A DNA stretch of 64,000 bases from Ophioceras dolichostomum (Eukaryota > Ascomycota > Sordariomycetes > Magnaporthales > Ophioceraceae). The position numbers and the translations under genes were made by a program. The stretch covers positions 1-64,000 of the forward strand of contig PYST01000150.1 in assembly GCA_003049485.1 (NCBI GenBank). Direction: 5' to 3'. Positions 1 to 10,355 of the stretch are shown in pieces (within the stretch, counting starts at the first letter, position 1; each line of letters opens with the position of its first letter). The notes beneath the pieces were generated by a model, which was not told the origin of the DNA, searched no databases, and was given only the letters and a program-made list of their open reading frames with translations.

Positions 1-86
1 ATGCTGCACCTGTCGTTGCTCATGTCCATTCCGCCGTGGTCCATCGTCTCGTGGACATGGTCCATCATATGGTGAGAGTGATCCAT
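1..86 (-). CDS. CTR-family copper transporter, 5' fragment (cut by window edge)
   Basis: Seen: on the minus strand an ATG at 86 opens a frame that is still open at base 1 (28 codons). The peptide begins MDHSHHMMDHVHE and continues with more Met, His and Asp, ending DRCSM at the edge. Known: fungal Ctr high-affinity copper transporters have an extracellular Met/His-rich N-terminus that gathers Cu(I), followed by a CxM-type segment leading into the first of three membrane helices. The spacing of Met and His pairs here and the closing CSM fit that N-terminus very well. Inference: this is the first exon of a plasma-membrane or vacuolar copper permease; the membrane part lies outside the window. 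It is divergent from the dioxygenase gene at 1295. The fragment is too short to tell the Ctr1/2/3 subtype. Confidence 0.72.
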   Translation of the reverse strand, partial: MDHSHHMMDHVHETMDHGGMDMSNDRCS

Positions 87-1294
87 GGCGTTGATGCTGT
101 GGTTGCTCTTCTCTCTCTGTGCTTTGACGTAGCGCGGACCCCAAGTGTTTTAGGATAGCTCAAAGCTCTTGTTGAGAGGGAACGAAGCGCGGAATGCGTG
201 CGTCGACGGAAGTCAATGGTGCAGCAGCAAGTCGAATCGGCTTCTCCAGAGTTTGTTCAAGATGCAAATCTGAACGGGCTGTCCGGAGATTCGGCACAAA
301 TTGGACGAGAAGGGACGGGAGAGACGGGTTCTTATACGGAGGGAGTTGCTCTGGTGAAAGGGGGGGGAGGGGAGACCCAAAACGAAACCCCTCAAACTCG
401 CGCGTCAACTATCCTGGCCAGTCGTGCTGCTTGTCTCAGCCACCCTGGCCTCCTTGGAAGGCCGCTGGAGCTGGTCACCACCCACCGGAGCTTCAATATG
501 AGCAAGTTTTCTAGGCCCACACCACACGAACACCATCAGCTGTGGTGGGTCGCCGGTGCACTACAGCAGTGCGGTCAGGCGATCCATGGCGGGGTTATCT
601 AGCGATCTATAGTTCTGCTCCTTTCAGGAGCAGTTGAGAGCTTCGATGGCAGCTTCGATGACACCACTGCGTCTAACAGCCTCGTCACCTCTTGTCATCA
701 TAGTCTACTGAGCCCGTCTTAGTCTTACAACGTCCTAGTAGTTGAGAAGCTTGAGGTCTCGTGAGGGCAGGCGCCCACCAGCTATCGGAGCGACGGTCTG
801 TTGTTGGTAGACCTAAGATTACCGGTACATCCGGCTGCCAAACGTCATTGCATATCTGTGCAGTGGTGTCGAACGGCGGGGAATCAACTAAAGGCTCACT
901 TGCTGTCACCAGCGGAGAGTTAGTGCTAACACAGACTCCCGTCCTCTGAGGGATTTGAGGAGGCGACCGCTATCGGTAACACAGACGCTACGGGTTGCAC
1001 ATTAGGTCTGCGGCCACCCGAGAGGCCTATTTGATCCGGCTCCAGGAACGTTACGAGGAGGCATTTCTGGACAGCCCAGCTCCCGGGGCCGGCATTTCAG
1101 GCCGAATTAGGCGTGGCACAGGGGTAACTTGAACTTCCTGACACAAACAGCCTCAAGTTTGACTTACTCGACTTTCTGCAACAATCAATTCTGCACAACG
1201 GAACACTGTAGGGGGTGGAGTTAAGAAGAGACTGCTGGTTTGGGAGACCTAGATTTCTCTCTTCTATCTGAATTTTACCATCAACCGAACAACG
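87..1294. other. Intergenic, divergent promoter region
   Basis: About 1.2 kb between the copper-transporter start (minus) and the dioxygenase start (plus). It should hold both promoters and 5' UTRs. I see only short open frames without coding character and no repeat or RNA gene. Confidence 0.5.
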
Positions 1295-2060
1295 ATGCTT
1301 GCGCCACCAGTCAATTTGCCGAAATGGTGAGTTCAATGCTGATGATGAGTCAAGAAAAAAAAAGAAAAAGAAGGAAAAAACTTCAAGTCATTCCTAAGCA
1401 GTTGCTGGGTTCCTGCTAATTTCATCTCTTATTGTCTGGGTCGTTCAAGGCTTGAGGAGAACTCGCATCTCCTGAGGCCACCCATCAATAACTACTGCGT
1501 CTACAATGAAGACTTCACCGTCATGGTTCGTTCCGCGTCCAGATTCTGCGTCCAGATAACCAGCGAGTTACTTGGTTTCACATAGCTGAGATCAGACCTG
1601 TGTCTTTTACGCCACTTTCTCTGCCTAGATCGTGGGCGGCCCCAACGCCCGGACAGACTACCACATCAACCAGACCCCGGAGTGGTTCTACCAGTATAAG
1701 GGCGCCATGATGCTCAAAGTCGTGGATGACGGCGTCTTCAGGGACATCATCATTCGGGAGGGAGACATGTTCCTGCTTCCAGGCAACACCCCGCACAACC
1801 CGGTGCGGTTCGCCGACACGGTTGGCGTCGTGCTGGAGCAGCGACGGCCCGAGGGCTCGCTGGACCGCATGCGGTGGTACTGCCAGGCCTGCCGCGAGAT
1901 CGTGTACGAGGCCGCCTTCCACTGCACCGATCTCGGGACCCAGATCAAGGCCGGCGTCGAGGCCTTCAAGACCAACGACGAGGCCCGCACTTGCAAGTGT
2001 GGTGAGCTTGCTGATTGGTGTCCGAAGCCGGGATCGATTAAGGATCCCAATAAGGAGTGA
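1295..2060 (+). CDS. BNA1: 3-hydroxyanthranilate 3,4-dioxygenase
   Basis: Catalyses ring opening of 3-hydroxyanthranilate to 2-amino-3-carboxymuconate semialdehyde, the step before quinolinate in kynurenine-to-NAD synthesis; a cytosolic Fe(II) cupin enzyme. Model: exons 1295-1326, 1450-1525 and 1629-2060, 179 aa, phases consistent. The N-terminus starts MLAPPVNLPKW and continues LEENSHLLRPPINNYC, as in the family. Iron ligands are H48 (TDYH), E54 (TPEWFY) and H92 (NTPHNPVR). A rubredoxin-like cysteine site follows: C121-x2-C124 and, near the end, C158-x-C160. The second pair is separated by one residue here, so whether that site binds metal needs comparison with orthologues. Length is normal for fungal Bna1. 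It converges on the FAHD1-like gene with 180 bp between stop codons. Confidence 0.95.
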
Positions 2061-2240
2061 CGCTTTTGAGGCAAGCGAAAGAAGGGTCGGGATGAAATGT
2101 CTTTGATGGCAAAATTTGTTGGAAACTGCCGTATCTACAACGCTACAACGCTCACGCCATCCTGCGATATGCAAACGACTAGCACCTCATCAAATATACA
2201 TGTGAGACGGAAGAGAGGAAGAGAGGAAATTCAATGCAAA

Positions 2241-3109
2241 TCACGTCTCGGAGTACACATAGGCACCCGTAGACTCCTCCACAGGGATTTCGATCTTGGC
2301 CTCCTCAAGCTCCTTGCCACCCACGCGCAAGCCAGCCCGCATGACATCTCCCGGCACAACGGGGCCGACGCCCTTCGGAGTGCCCGTCAGGACGATGTCG
2401 CCCTTCTCGAGGGCCATGACACGGGATATGTCGCTCAGGACGCGCGGGATCCGGAAGAGCAGGAGCTCGGTCGAGTCCTGCTGGCGGACCTCGCCGTTGA
2501 CCGTGAGGTAGATCTCCACGTTGTGAGGGTCAGGGATGGCAGACTTGGGGATGATGTTGCTCATGGGCAGGAAGGTGTCGAAACCCTTGGCGATATCCCA
2601 GGGGAGACCCTTCTTCTTAGCCTCGTTCTGGACGTTCCTAGCCGTCATGTCGATGCTGAGAGCGTAGCCTTTTTGGGCCCAGTGGTGAATGGCGAGAGCA
2701 GTGTCAGCGAAGAAGTAGGTAGTGCAACTTGGACGACCACGGCGGGCACCGACTCACTCTCGATGGCATCAAGAGCACCTTGCTCATCGTTGGGGTCTAG
2801 GTCCTTGACATCTTTGCCCATGATGAGGGCCAGCTCCACCTCGTAGTGCAAGGTCACACCCTTGGGCCGGAGGACTGGCCCGGAGTTGGGGAGCACAATC
2901 GACGAAGCAGGCTTCAAGAAGAAGAATGGCTGCTTCGGCCGCGTGTTGTTCAGCTCAGTAACATGGTCCCTGTCACAGAGTTAGAATAATCACAGGAGAA
3001 GCATGAGCAAGCATGAGCAAGCATGGGGAAAAAGTGGCGGGAGGAGTTCGGCCTACGCGTAGTTGCGGCCAATGCAGACGACCTTTCGAGCGTTCCGTAG
3101 AGTGGCCAT
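2241..3109 (-). CDS. FAHD1-like fumarylacetoacetate hydrolase family protein (acylpyruvase/oxaloacetate decarboxylase type)
   Basis: Model on the minus strand: exons 3109-3057, 2969-2758 and 2668-2241, 230 aa. Introns have GTAGGC..ACAG and GTGAGT..AAAAG ends and phases join cleanly (NYA|DHV and IE-S-YAL). The protein begins MATLRNARKVVCIGRNYADH, the usual start of short FAH-fold enzymes. The divalent-metal triad expected for FAHD1/YcgM is present: E61 and E63 in HYEVELALIMGK and D95 in SIDMTARN. The TGTPKGVGPV motif typical of the fold lies near residue 190. Known relatives hydrolyse acylpyruvates or decarboxylate oxaloacetate, in mitochondria for animal FAHD1. No clear targeting peptide is visible here, so location is open. 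Substrate is not decided by sequence. Full length for the family. Confidence 0.92.
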
Positions 3110-4318
3110 TGTTGACAGTCCTCGCCGTAGGGGCAGCATCCTGCCGAGCTGTATCGTCTCAAGCCTCGCCGGTTAGCTGGCCGACCAGCATTATATACAT
3201 CTCCGAGCCTGAGCTACTGAGCCAGGGAACCTAAAGTATGGCGGGTCCAAAACTCCGAGCAGGGCCGACCACCCTCCGATAACAAAATGAGGGGTATGGC
3301 CTGCGATGGCGGAGTTCCATGTGCGCCGGGAACAATATGCTCCCGCAATAGGGGGTTACGGGGGCTACATCACGCAAGTGATCTGCCGTGCTCCTCCAGC
3401 AGGTCTTTAGCAGGGGTCATGAGCTTGGCTGCGGTCAGTGGCCAGGCAGGCTCGAGGGCAGCCTGCCTGAAAGTTCCCAATGCTCCCACGAGCTGATGAC
3501 CACCACTAGCTGACTCAAGACCAACAGGAAAGACTGCAGTCGAAAATTTGGAGGATGGATGCCATTTCCTAGCATGTACGTACCGGAACTGTTCGGGCGA
3601 AAAGGGCCATCTTCCCGTGCCATACACCAAGACGGATGCAAGCAAATCACAAACAGCAGCCCGGGCCGAGGTGTTGATTGAACCTTAACAGAGGAATGCT
3701 GAAGCATAACCACCACCTTGTTATTGTCTCGATGCGCCTGGCATTTTTCGGATGTGGCGGTTTAAACTGCCTAAAAAAACACAGTGCAGTGTGGGGGGCG
3801 CCTAGCACAGGGGACTGGGCGCTGACGTTCGCTCCGGATAGGATCGGAAACGTCCCCACCAACCAAGCACCAGCAAGAGCGCCAGAGCGCACGCACAGCA
3901 TCGATATCCACTGTGACCCACCATTGTTAGGACCCATTTTCCCCCGCAAAATCGATGGGGAAAAAATATGGGTGGGCACGCAACTTCCAGACTCGGCAGC
4001 ATCACACTTTCCCAGGCTGCTGGAAACTTGGCTGGCATTCTGGACCACGCGGAAGCCTGTGCTACCGGTCGCCAGCCTGACGCCGCCGCCAGCTGGCCTT
4101 GTCGCACATGCATAGCACATAAAAAGCTTTGTCCCTCGCTCGTCGCGAATAGGACCTCTTCTCTCTTCTGACCTCAAGAGACACACACCACCGGCACACG
4201 ACTTTTTCGCCACTTCCACATTCGCCCGATTCCATCCCAACCAAAAATAAAGGGACGCACGACGGCCATCGTTGCTCCGCGAAAGCCCAGAAAGAACTCA
4301 TCGACACTTTGACCGACA
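3110..4318. other. Intergenic, divergent promoter region
   Basis: About 1.2 kb between two divergently transcribed genes. Open frames here (up to 197 codons on the minus strand) lack codon bias and domain similarity. A pyrimidine-rich stretch precedes the start at 4319. Nothing else seen. Confidence 0.45.
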
Positions 4319-5236
4319 ATGGAGAGCATTCAGCTGGCGCAGATGCTGGCTGATCTCAGCGACTTAGATGCTGCAGTATGCGCCATTTTCATATTTCTTG
4401 TTGTCATCGCCTATCACTTCTATTTCCTCCACGCACTTGCGTTCCGACACATCCCTTCATGTATCTTGCGTCCTTGTGTGCAGGTTTGGGGTTCCTGGGT
4501 GGTGTTTCCGGGCGCTGTTCATACCAACACCCGCCCTGTGCAATATTTAGAGGAGGCTCTCTCGACTAATACGGACACCCGCGTCGAACAACCGTAGGCA
4601 GAAGCGGCTGCGGCAGTCGCTCTCGTCAACGCCAACAAGGCAAATCTCCCAACCTCGCCACCGGCCGGCGCGGGCTCCGAGCAAAGCACTCTAAAGCCAA
4701 TAGCGGCCGACTCTCGACACCACCATCGCGTCGGCTCTGCGTCCGCGTCTATCGGCCGGACTGCTTCCCCAGCCTCAAGGCTCGACGTGTTCGGCCGTCG
4801 CATCCTTACGCCCCCGATGACGCGCAGTAGTTCCAACCAGGGCTCTATCCCTGGCACACCACGGAGAGACTCCGAGGTGAGTCCCCTCCTGGCCTCCCCT
4901 CGTGACCCTTCGGCACGTCCACGCGCCGCAGGGTTTCCGCTTCCTCTACTAGGCTTCCCATAGTAGTGCCGGCACACCCTCCTCCCGTTTTGGCCTGACT
5001 GACGATGTGTGCTGGCTTTTCCTCCCACACAGAACGAAGACGACGTTGACCGCGCCTCAACGCTCATGGCCCTCTACGAGATCCGTGCCAAGATCAAGCA
5101 GCAGGACAACTCCAGCCTGATGAAGGCCCGCGAGAAGATCGCCGCCCTCGCTGCGAAGCAGCAGGCTGCGGACAAGAAGGATGCACAAGCACAACAGACG
5201 GCGCATAACCGCTACGTCTATCCAAAACAGACATGA
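4319..5236 (+). CDS. Protein of unknown function, probable conserved fungal protein
   Basis: Model: exons 4319-4375, 4598-4876 and 5033-5236, 179 aa, all introns in phase 0 with GTATGC..CGTAG and GTGAGT..ACAG ends. Seen: an Ala-rich helical N-terminus (MESIQLAQMLADLSDLDAA, then an AEAAAAV run), a low-complexity middle rich in Ser, Pro and Arg (residues about 40-112, including LDVFGRRILTPPMTRSSS), and a charged, likely helical C-terminal segment at about 112-165 (TLMALYEIRAKIKQQDN, then SLMKAREKIAAL) ending YVYPKQT. I do not recognise the family. The C-terminal helix looks like the conserved part and may be a coiled-coil or partner-binding segment. No signal peptide or membrane segment. The exon structure and frame persistence make it very likely a real gene. 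Confidence 0.75.
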
Positions 5237-6128
5237 TTCTTTGATCCTCTTTTCCGTTGCCGATTCAACATCAACAAACCTTACCCTCCACTTTATTATT
5301 CCCCGAGTTGTTGGTCTTTGCTTTCTTATATCTCTTATACAAGGCGGGCGGGCAGGGGACAGCATTGGTGTTGGAAAGGCGTTGGGGCGCATCTGCTAGC
5401 TCTCGGGGGGCGGACGAGTACCGAACATCGCCGGCTCCCCCATAACAACACGAGCAGTTTGGTGGATCTTTGGGGACTCTTTTTTTGCGGTTTCCATTTC
5501 CTTTGGGGGCTATTCGTCATGAATCACTAGGGGGATTTTGGGTTTGGTTCATGGAAGGGCAATGAACCGGCGTCCAAAAAAGAGGCTACAGGCCATTATG
5601 AAGGGAGGATTATGTACAACGCCCGGTAATTCTGGGCGTTGTGGTTTTTTGTTCTGTCTTTGCGGGATCTCGGTTGGTCATCAAAGGGAGACGAGTTAGA
5701 AACCTAATGAACGAGATGTATCCTACCAAAGCTACCTGCCTAGGTAACGCTCAGGCATAGTGCCCTTGGAATAGGGGTAGGAAGGAATAGAAGAACCAAA
5801 CATGAATTTTGACGAAGCCAACCAACCTGCCGATGTCAGAGTCTAGCTGGAGATGTCGTCACGCTTCACATACTCATGCGATTCTCACGCGACCTTCATC
5901 TCTGTCTCGTGAACTTTTCCAACGTGATCCAGGCCAGGGAACCAGGCCCAGGATAACGTTACCCCACATCACGAAACGCCACAGGCAAGTACCGCACTAG
6001 CCACAGTGCCACAATGGACATGACATCAATTGCTAAGAGTTCAAACCGTGACCGTGCATCGCGAAGAATCTCTGGCAAGTTTTCCAACACACACGCTTTT
6101 AACCTTGCTCCAGGAGCAATCGCCCAAC
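5237..6128. other. Intergenic
   Basis: About 0.9 kb holding the 3' UTR of the upstream gene and the promoter of the PWI gene. A CCTAGGTA-type motif lies near 5736. No coding signal seen. Confidence 0.45.
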
Positions 6129-8226
6129 ATGGCGACCGGTGTCGATCTCAAGCTGATCAAATCCACCAAGTTCCCTCCGGAATTCAATCAGAAGGTTGAC
6201 ATGCGCAAGGTCAACCTTCAGGTTATGAAAAAGTGCGTTTCGGTGTTCGGGCTTCCTTCTCTGTCCGTTGTCAGCATCCTGCGTTTCCAGCTTGTGCTAA
6301 TTGACTGGCCTTCACAGATGGATTGCCAGCCAGATCTCTACCATCCTAGGCAACGAAGACGACGTCGTCATTGAGCTTTGCTACAACTTGATTGAAAGTT
6401 CTCGATATGTGAGTCCCGCTCCCTGAACGAGTTCCACGCCGATTCCTTAACTAGTCGTCACCGAAGAGGAAACGCGTGGATCGCTAATAATACGTGCGCT
6501 TCTCAGCCCGACATCAAAGGACTACAAATACAACTTACCGGCTTCCTCGACAAAGACACGCCCACATTTTGCAAGGAGCTATGGAACTTATGCCTCAGTG
6601 CCCAGGCGAGCCCCCAGGGCGTGCCGAAAGAACTCCTGGAAGCTAAGAAGCGGGAGCTACTACAGGAAAAGGTTCGCCAAACCCACGCACCTTGCAGAGA
6701 TGCCAACATAGCCGCCGGCAGCAGCAGCAACAAGTGCCCGCTGAACTAACATAACGGCTTTCCAGATCGACGCCGAGAAGGCAGAGGAAGAAGCAGCCCG
6801 TCAGAAACGCGAGCAACAAGCCCAACGAGATCGCGGGGGTCGAGGTGATTCATGGCGTGGCGGCCGCGGCCGTGGTGGAGGACGGGGAGATGCTGGGTTC
6901 ATTGCTCGCCGAGGCGCCATGGGTCGCGGAAGGGACCGCTCTCGATCACCGCAATCAAGGGGCGGCGACAGCAACGGCGGGGCCGATTCATACAGGGCAC
7001 CTAGGCGTGATATTTACGTGCCTGGCAACCGGCGGGGGAGGAGGGGTGGTGGTGGTGGTGGTGGTGGTGGTGGTGGTGGTGGTGGTGGCAGACGCGGAGA
7101 TGACCGCCGTAGATCCCCCAGCCGCTCTCCGTCCGTCGGCTCCGGAAGCTCTAGGTCTCGATCTCGAAGCGCCAGCTCCAGGGACGGCGGTCGCCTGTCG
7201 AGGTCGAGATCTAGGAGCCCGCCTCGTCGGCGCAGGGGGGAGGTAGATCACCGCAGGTCGCGGAAGCGATCCCGATCTGCGGGTCGGGATTACAGATCAC
7301 GTCGTCGATCCTCCTCTGCCGACAGCATCTCCCGGTCTCCATCGCCCAAGCGACGGAGAAAGTCTCGGTCTCGAAGTAGATCCGGCGACCGCCGCCGTGC
7401 CTACTCGAGATCGTCATCTTCTGCATCCTCATCTCGTTACTCCCGGTCTCGGAGCCGCAGCCCTCCTCACCGGTCAGCCCGCCTCTCCCCTGGCCGAAGC
7501 ATGTCCCCTGAAGCTGGTCGCAGATCCCGCCGTCGCGGCGGGGGTGACTCGGTGACTCGCAGCAGCAAGACGGCCAACTCTACCGGCCGCCGCCGCCGCA
7601 ATCGGAGCCGGAGTCTGAGTGCGAGCCGTAGCCGCAGCCGGGACCGTAGTACCCACAATCGGAGCCGCAGCCGCAGTCGCAGTGAGAGTCGGAGCAGGAG
7701 CCGACGTCGAAGCCGAGGAGACCACAGCCGAAGCCGAAGTCGAAGCCGGGACGCGTCACGCCACAAGCGGCGTGCGCCAGGGGGCAAAAGAAGACATATC
7801 TCTTCCTCAATCTCACCACCACCACCACAAACATCATCAAGACCGCCGCGAGACACAGACAATGCAGCTGATGGTTCCCCAGCTCAAGACAGGCGACCGC
7901 AACCACACAACGGCGAGGCCGCTGCGGCGAGCGCTCGGTCATCATCTAAGGTCCGCACCTCATCTTAGATTTTTTTTTTCAGTCGTCCGCAGAGAAAATT
8001 GATGTTCCTTTTCAATTCGTCCTTCTTTGCTTCATAAACCCGTCACGAAGCTGACTGATCCGAATTCTGGTTTACCTACCCACCCGCATAGCAGACCAAG
8101 AATGCCGATCAAGTGGCAAACATCAGGAGAGAAAAGGAGCTGAGGGAGAAAATCAAGCAGATGAGAAGATCCTCAAAGAGCGGCGGAGACCCTGTCGCCT
8201 GCACCAGCAACACCAGCACATCATGA
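6129..8226 (+). CDS. SRm160-like PWI-domain SR splicing coactivator
   Basis: Model: exons 6129-6232, 6318-6408, 6507-6671, 6766-7950 and 8095-8226, 558 aa. Residues 1 to about 120 form a PWI domain (DLKLIKSTKFPPEF, then a KKWIASQI core and ELWNLCLSAQ), which binds nucleic acid and spliceosome partners in SRm160/Srm1. An RGG-like stretch follows, then a long RS domain from about residue 190 packed with RSRSRS and SRSPS repeats, typical of nuclear speckle proteins. The last exon codes for a basic helix (REKELREKIKQMRR) seen at the end of fungal homologues. The RS part is interrupted by a poly-Gly run encoded by a GGT microsatellite at 7045-7086. The last intron ends in tagcag, a tandem acceptor that could add one Gln. 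Likely role: pre-mRNA splicing and 3'-end processing in the nucleus. Confidence 0.92.
7045..7086 (+). repeat. (GGT)14 coding microsatellite
   Basis: Fourteen uninterrupted GGT triplets inside the SRm160-like gene, giving a poly-Gly run between Arg-rich segments. Pure repeats like this vary in length between strains. Confidence 0.95.
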
Positions 8227-10355
8227 TACTAACCCAAGCCTTGCGCCATGCCGTTGCCTTTCGGCGAAGAGCTTTGGAGTGGGAAAAATGATCTTTCCCT
8301 CTTTTGAGCCAAGAGTTTACCTAGGCACCGAAGGTAGCCAGGATCCGATGCACCGTTGCTTCGTTTCTTTGGGTCGTCGTACAGTTCTGTACCGGGCCGA
8401 AACCGTATGGCCTCGTCGGCCCTTTCTTGTACGTGTACGTGTGTGGCATGCGCGTGGTCAATCTGGTACGCGCAAAATGCAGGTCGAGTCAGATCGGTCT
8501 GGACCATCGCACTTACGCTTGCACTCATTCTGCCAAGGATGGACTTCTGGGCAAACGCCACTTTCTCGTGTTCATACATACAATGAGTAGACGAGATGGG
8601 AAAAATGGAAAAGCCTCACTTGTAATGCAGATCAAATACTTCCATCAGACCGATTGGGTGCGTCTACATATACGCCGGATTGTGTGGAGGTGATCTTTTT
8701 TGTCATGATTATGTACAGAATACGGCTGGGGAAGGAAGTCTTGTCGTCAATCCGTCAATCCTTCCCATAGTCGGCATCATTTGTGCTGTTCAATCATGGC
8801 CCTCAACAGTCCTCGCAGCCCCTGAAAGGCTTCCGGGTAGACCACCCGCGCCGCACCAAGTGGTGCAATGTGTCAGGAGGGTGCGGGTGCGCCCAGCTTG
8901 ACAATGCTACGAAATACAGCACACGTTTCCAACTTTAATCTGTGTCCGTCAGCGGCCCAGCGGCTGACCAGCATCTGTGCGGCGGCTCTTTGTCACATTT
9001 GCGAGCTTCGATCGGACTTCTTTCTTGTGCTTCAGAAAGGGCACCCACCAGCAACCGACTGCAACACGCCGTGGAAACGCGGGAAAAGAAAGAGAAAGAG
9101 ATAAATAAATCCAGGAAAAGGAAGCGCGGGATTTCAAAATAAAAGATGGCCATACTCCCATAAGCGTTACTGTTAATTGGCAGAGCCAAGACTCTCAGGG
9201 GATTCCAGCCGGCACTTCAACTCGTCAAATTACGTCCTGATGTGGTCCCCTCGGCGGGTTTTGAAGCTGGAGTGGCCTGCCCAGAACACACAAAGACTGT
9301 GCTTCCTGTTTTTCTTGGCTTTTCTGGCAAGGCAACAGAATAAAATAAAGACATTTTATGCGGAAGGTGGGATGAGTATCAAATTGCAAGAGAGTTTGAA
9401 GCGAGCACAAGGTCCCCAAGAGCCACGGAACAGCACGCGCTCCACGTATTTGCCCCTGTTCGCCCTCCCCACTCCCATTTGGGTTTGGGGCACACTTCAA
9501 TACTCAATGATGTGTGTGTGTGCTGTGTGGCCTGCCAAGCATTGAGGCTCCAGCGCTGCCAGCAGGGTCTGCTGGGCCGGCTCCTGAATCCGGCCCCCTG
9601 TCAGGACAGTCGGAAAAGAGAAAGGGAAAAAAAATTATTACCACACCGCCTGCTGTAATTTTTTTTTTATTGACCTAGCAAGCCGTGTCTCCTGAGCACT
9701 AAAGGTGCGGCCCACTCACTACAGCCGCAGCCTCAGCCGCATCCTGCTAACTCGTTCTTTCTCTCTCTCTGCTGCGCTGTCACACTGGCTATTGAAAAAG
9801 GAGGTGGCTCGCTCCCCTCCTTGGACCTGAGCCAGCCAGCAGCACTCTTGGTGATCGCCACGACTCTCGTTCTTTTCAATGGGTGGCGTCCTTGTTCCTT
9901 GGTTACTTACAAAAGCCTTTTCAGTTTATATTTTTATCGTGCATCATTATACTCCTTTTGTACTCATGGTTTCTCCGTGTCGTTCTCCCCAAGCCTAACT
10001 AGTACTATCCTCTCCAATGCCTCGCACAAGTCATCTTGGGCCTCCTACCACGACAAGCTACAGCTCCACGACCAGCTCCGAACTCACGTTCCTTGCCTCC
10101 TCAATTCCCGCTCCCGGTACCAGAAACAGCACCGGCACCACCCGCTCCTTAAACACGACAAGGTAGACGCTGCGGCACGGCACGACTCCACGACACTGCA
10201 CGTAACCGTACTGCACTGTACTGCACTTCACCAGACGAGACGTGACGAAACGAAACGCGACGCGTCACGAGCTTGTCTCGTCCGCAAAGGTGGCGTCCTG
10301 GATAGCTACGGTGGCGGCGGCTTTCCTGGCTCGAGTCTTTCTCGGTCCTGCTCGT
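8227..10355. other. Intergenic
   Basis: About 2.1 kb between two plus-strand genes. It contains A/T homopolymers near 9627-9668 and an open frame with no ATG that runs into the mannosyltransferase frame from 10242. No RNA gene or transposon remnant recognised. Confidence 0.4.

Noticed and set aside
2645..2757. Read-through of the FAHD1-like exon 2 into SVPAVVVQVALPTS
   Set aside because: The GAGA|GTGAGT donor precedes it and the joined exon restores the conserved SYALSIDMTARN.
3647..4240. 197-codon minus-strand frame in the intergenic region
   Set aside because: Random composition with many Cys/Arg/Ser, overlaps the likely promoter of the downstream gene, no homology recognised.
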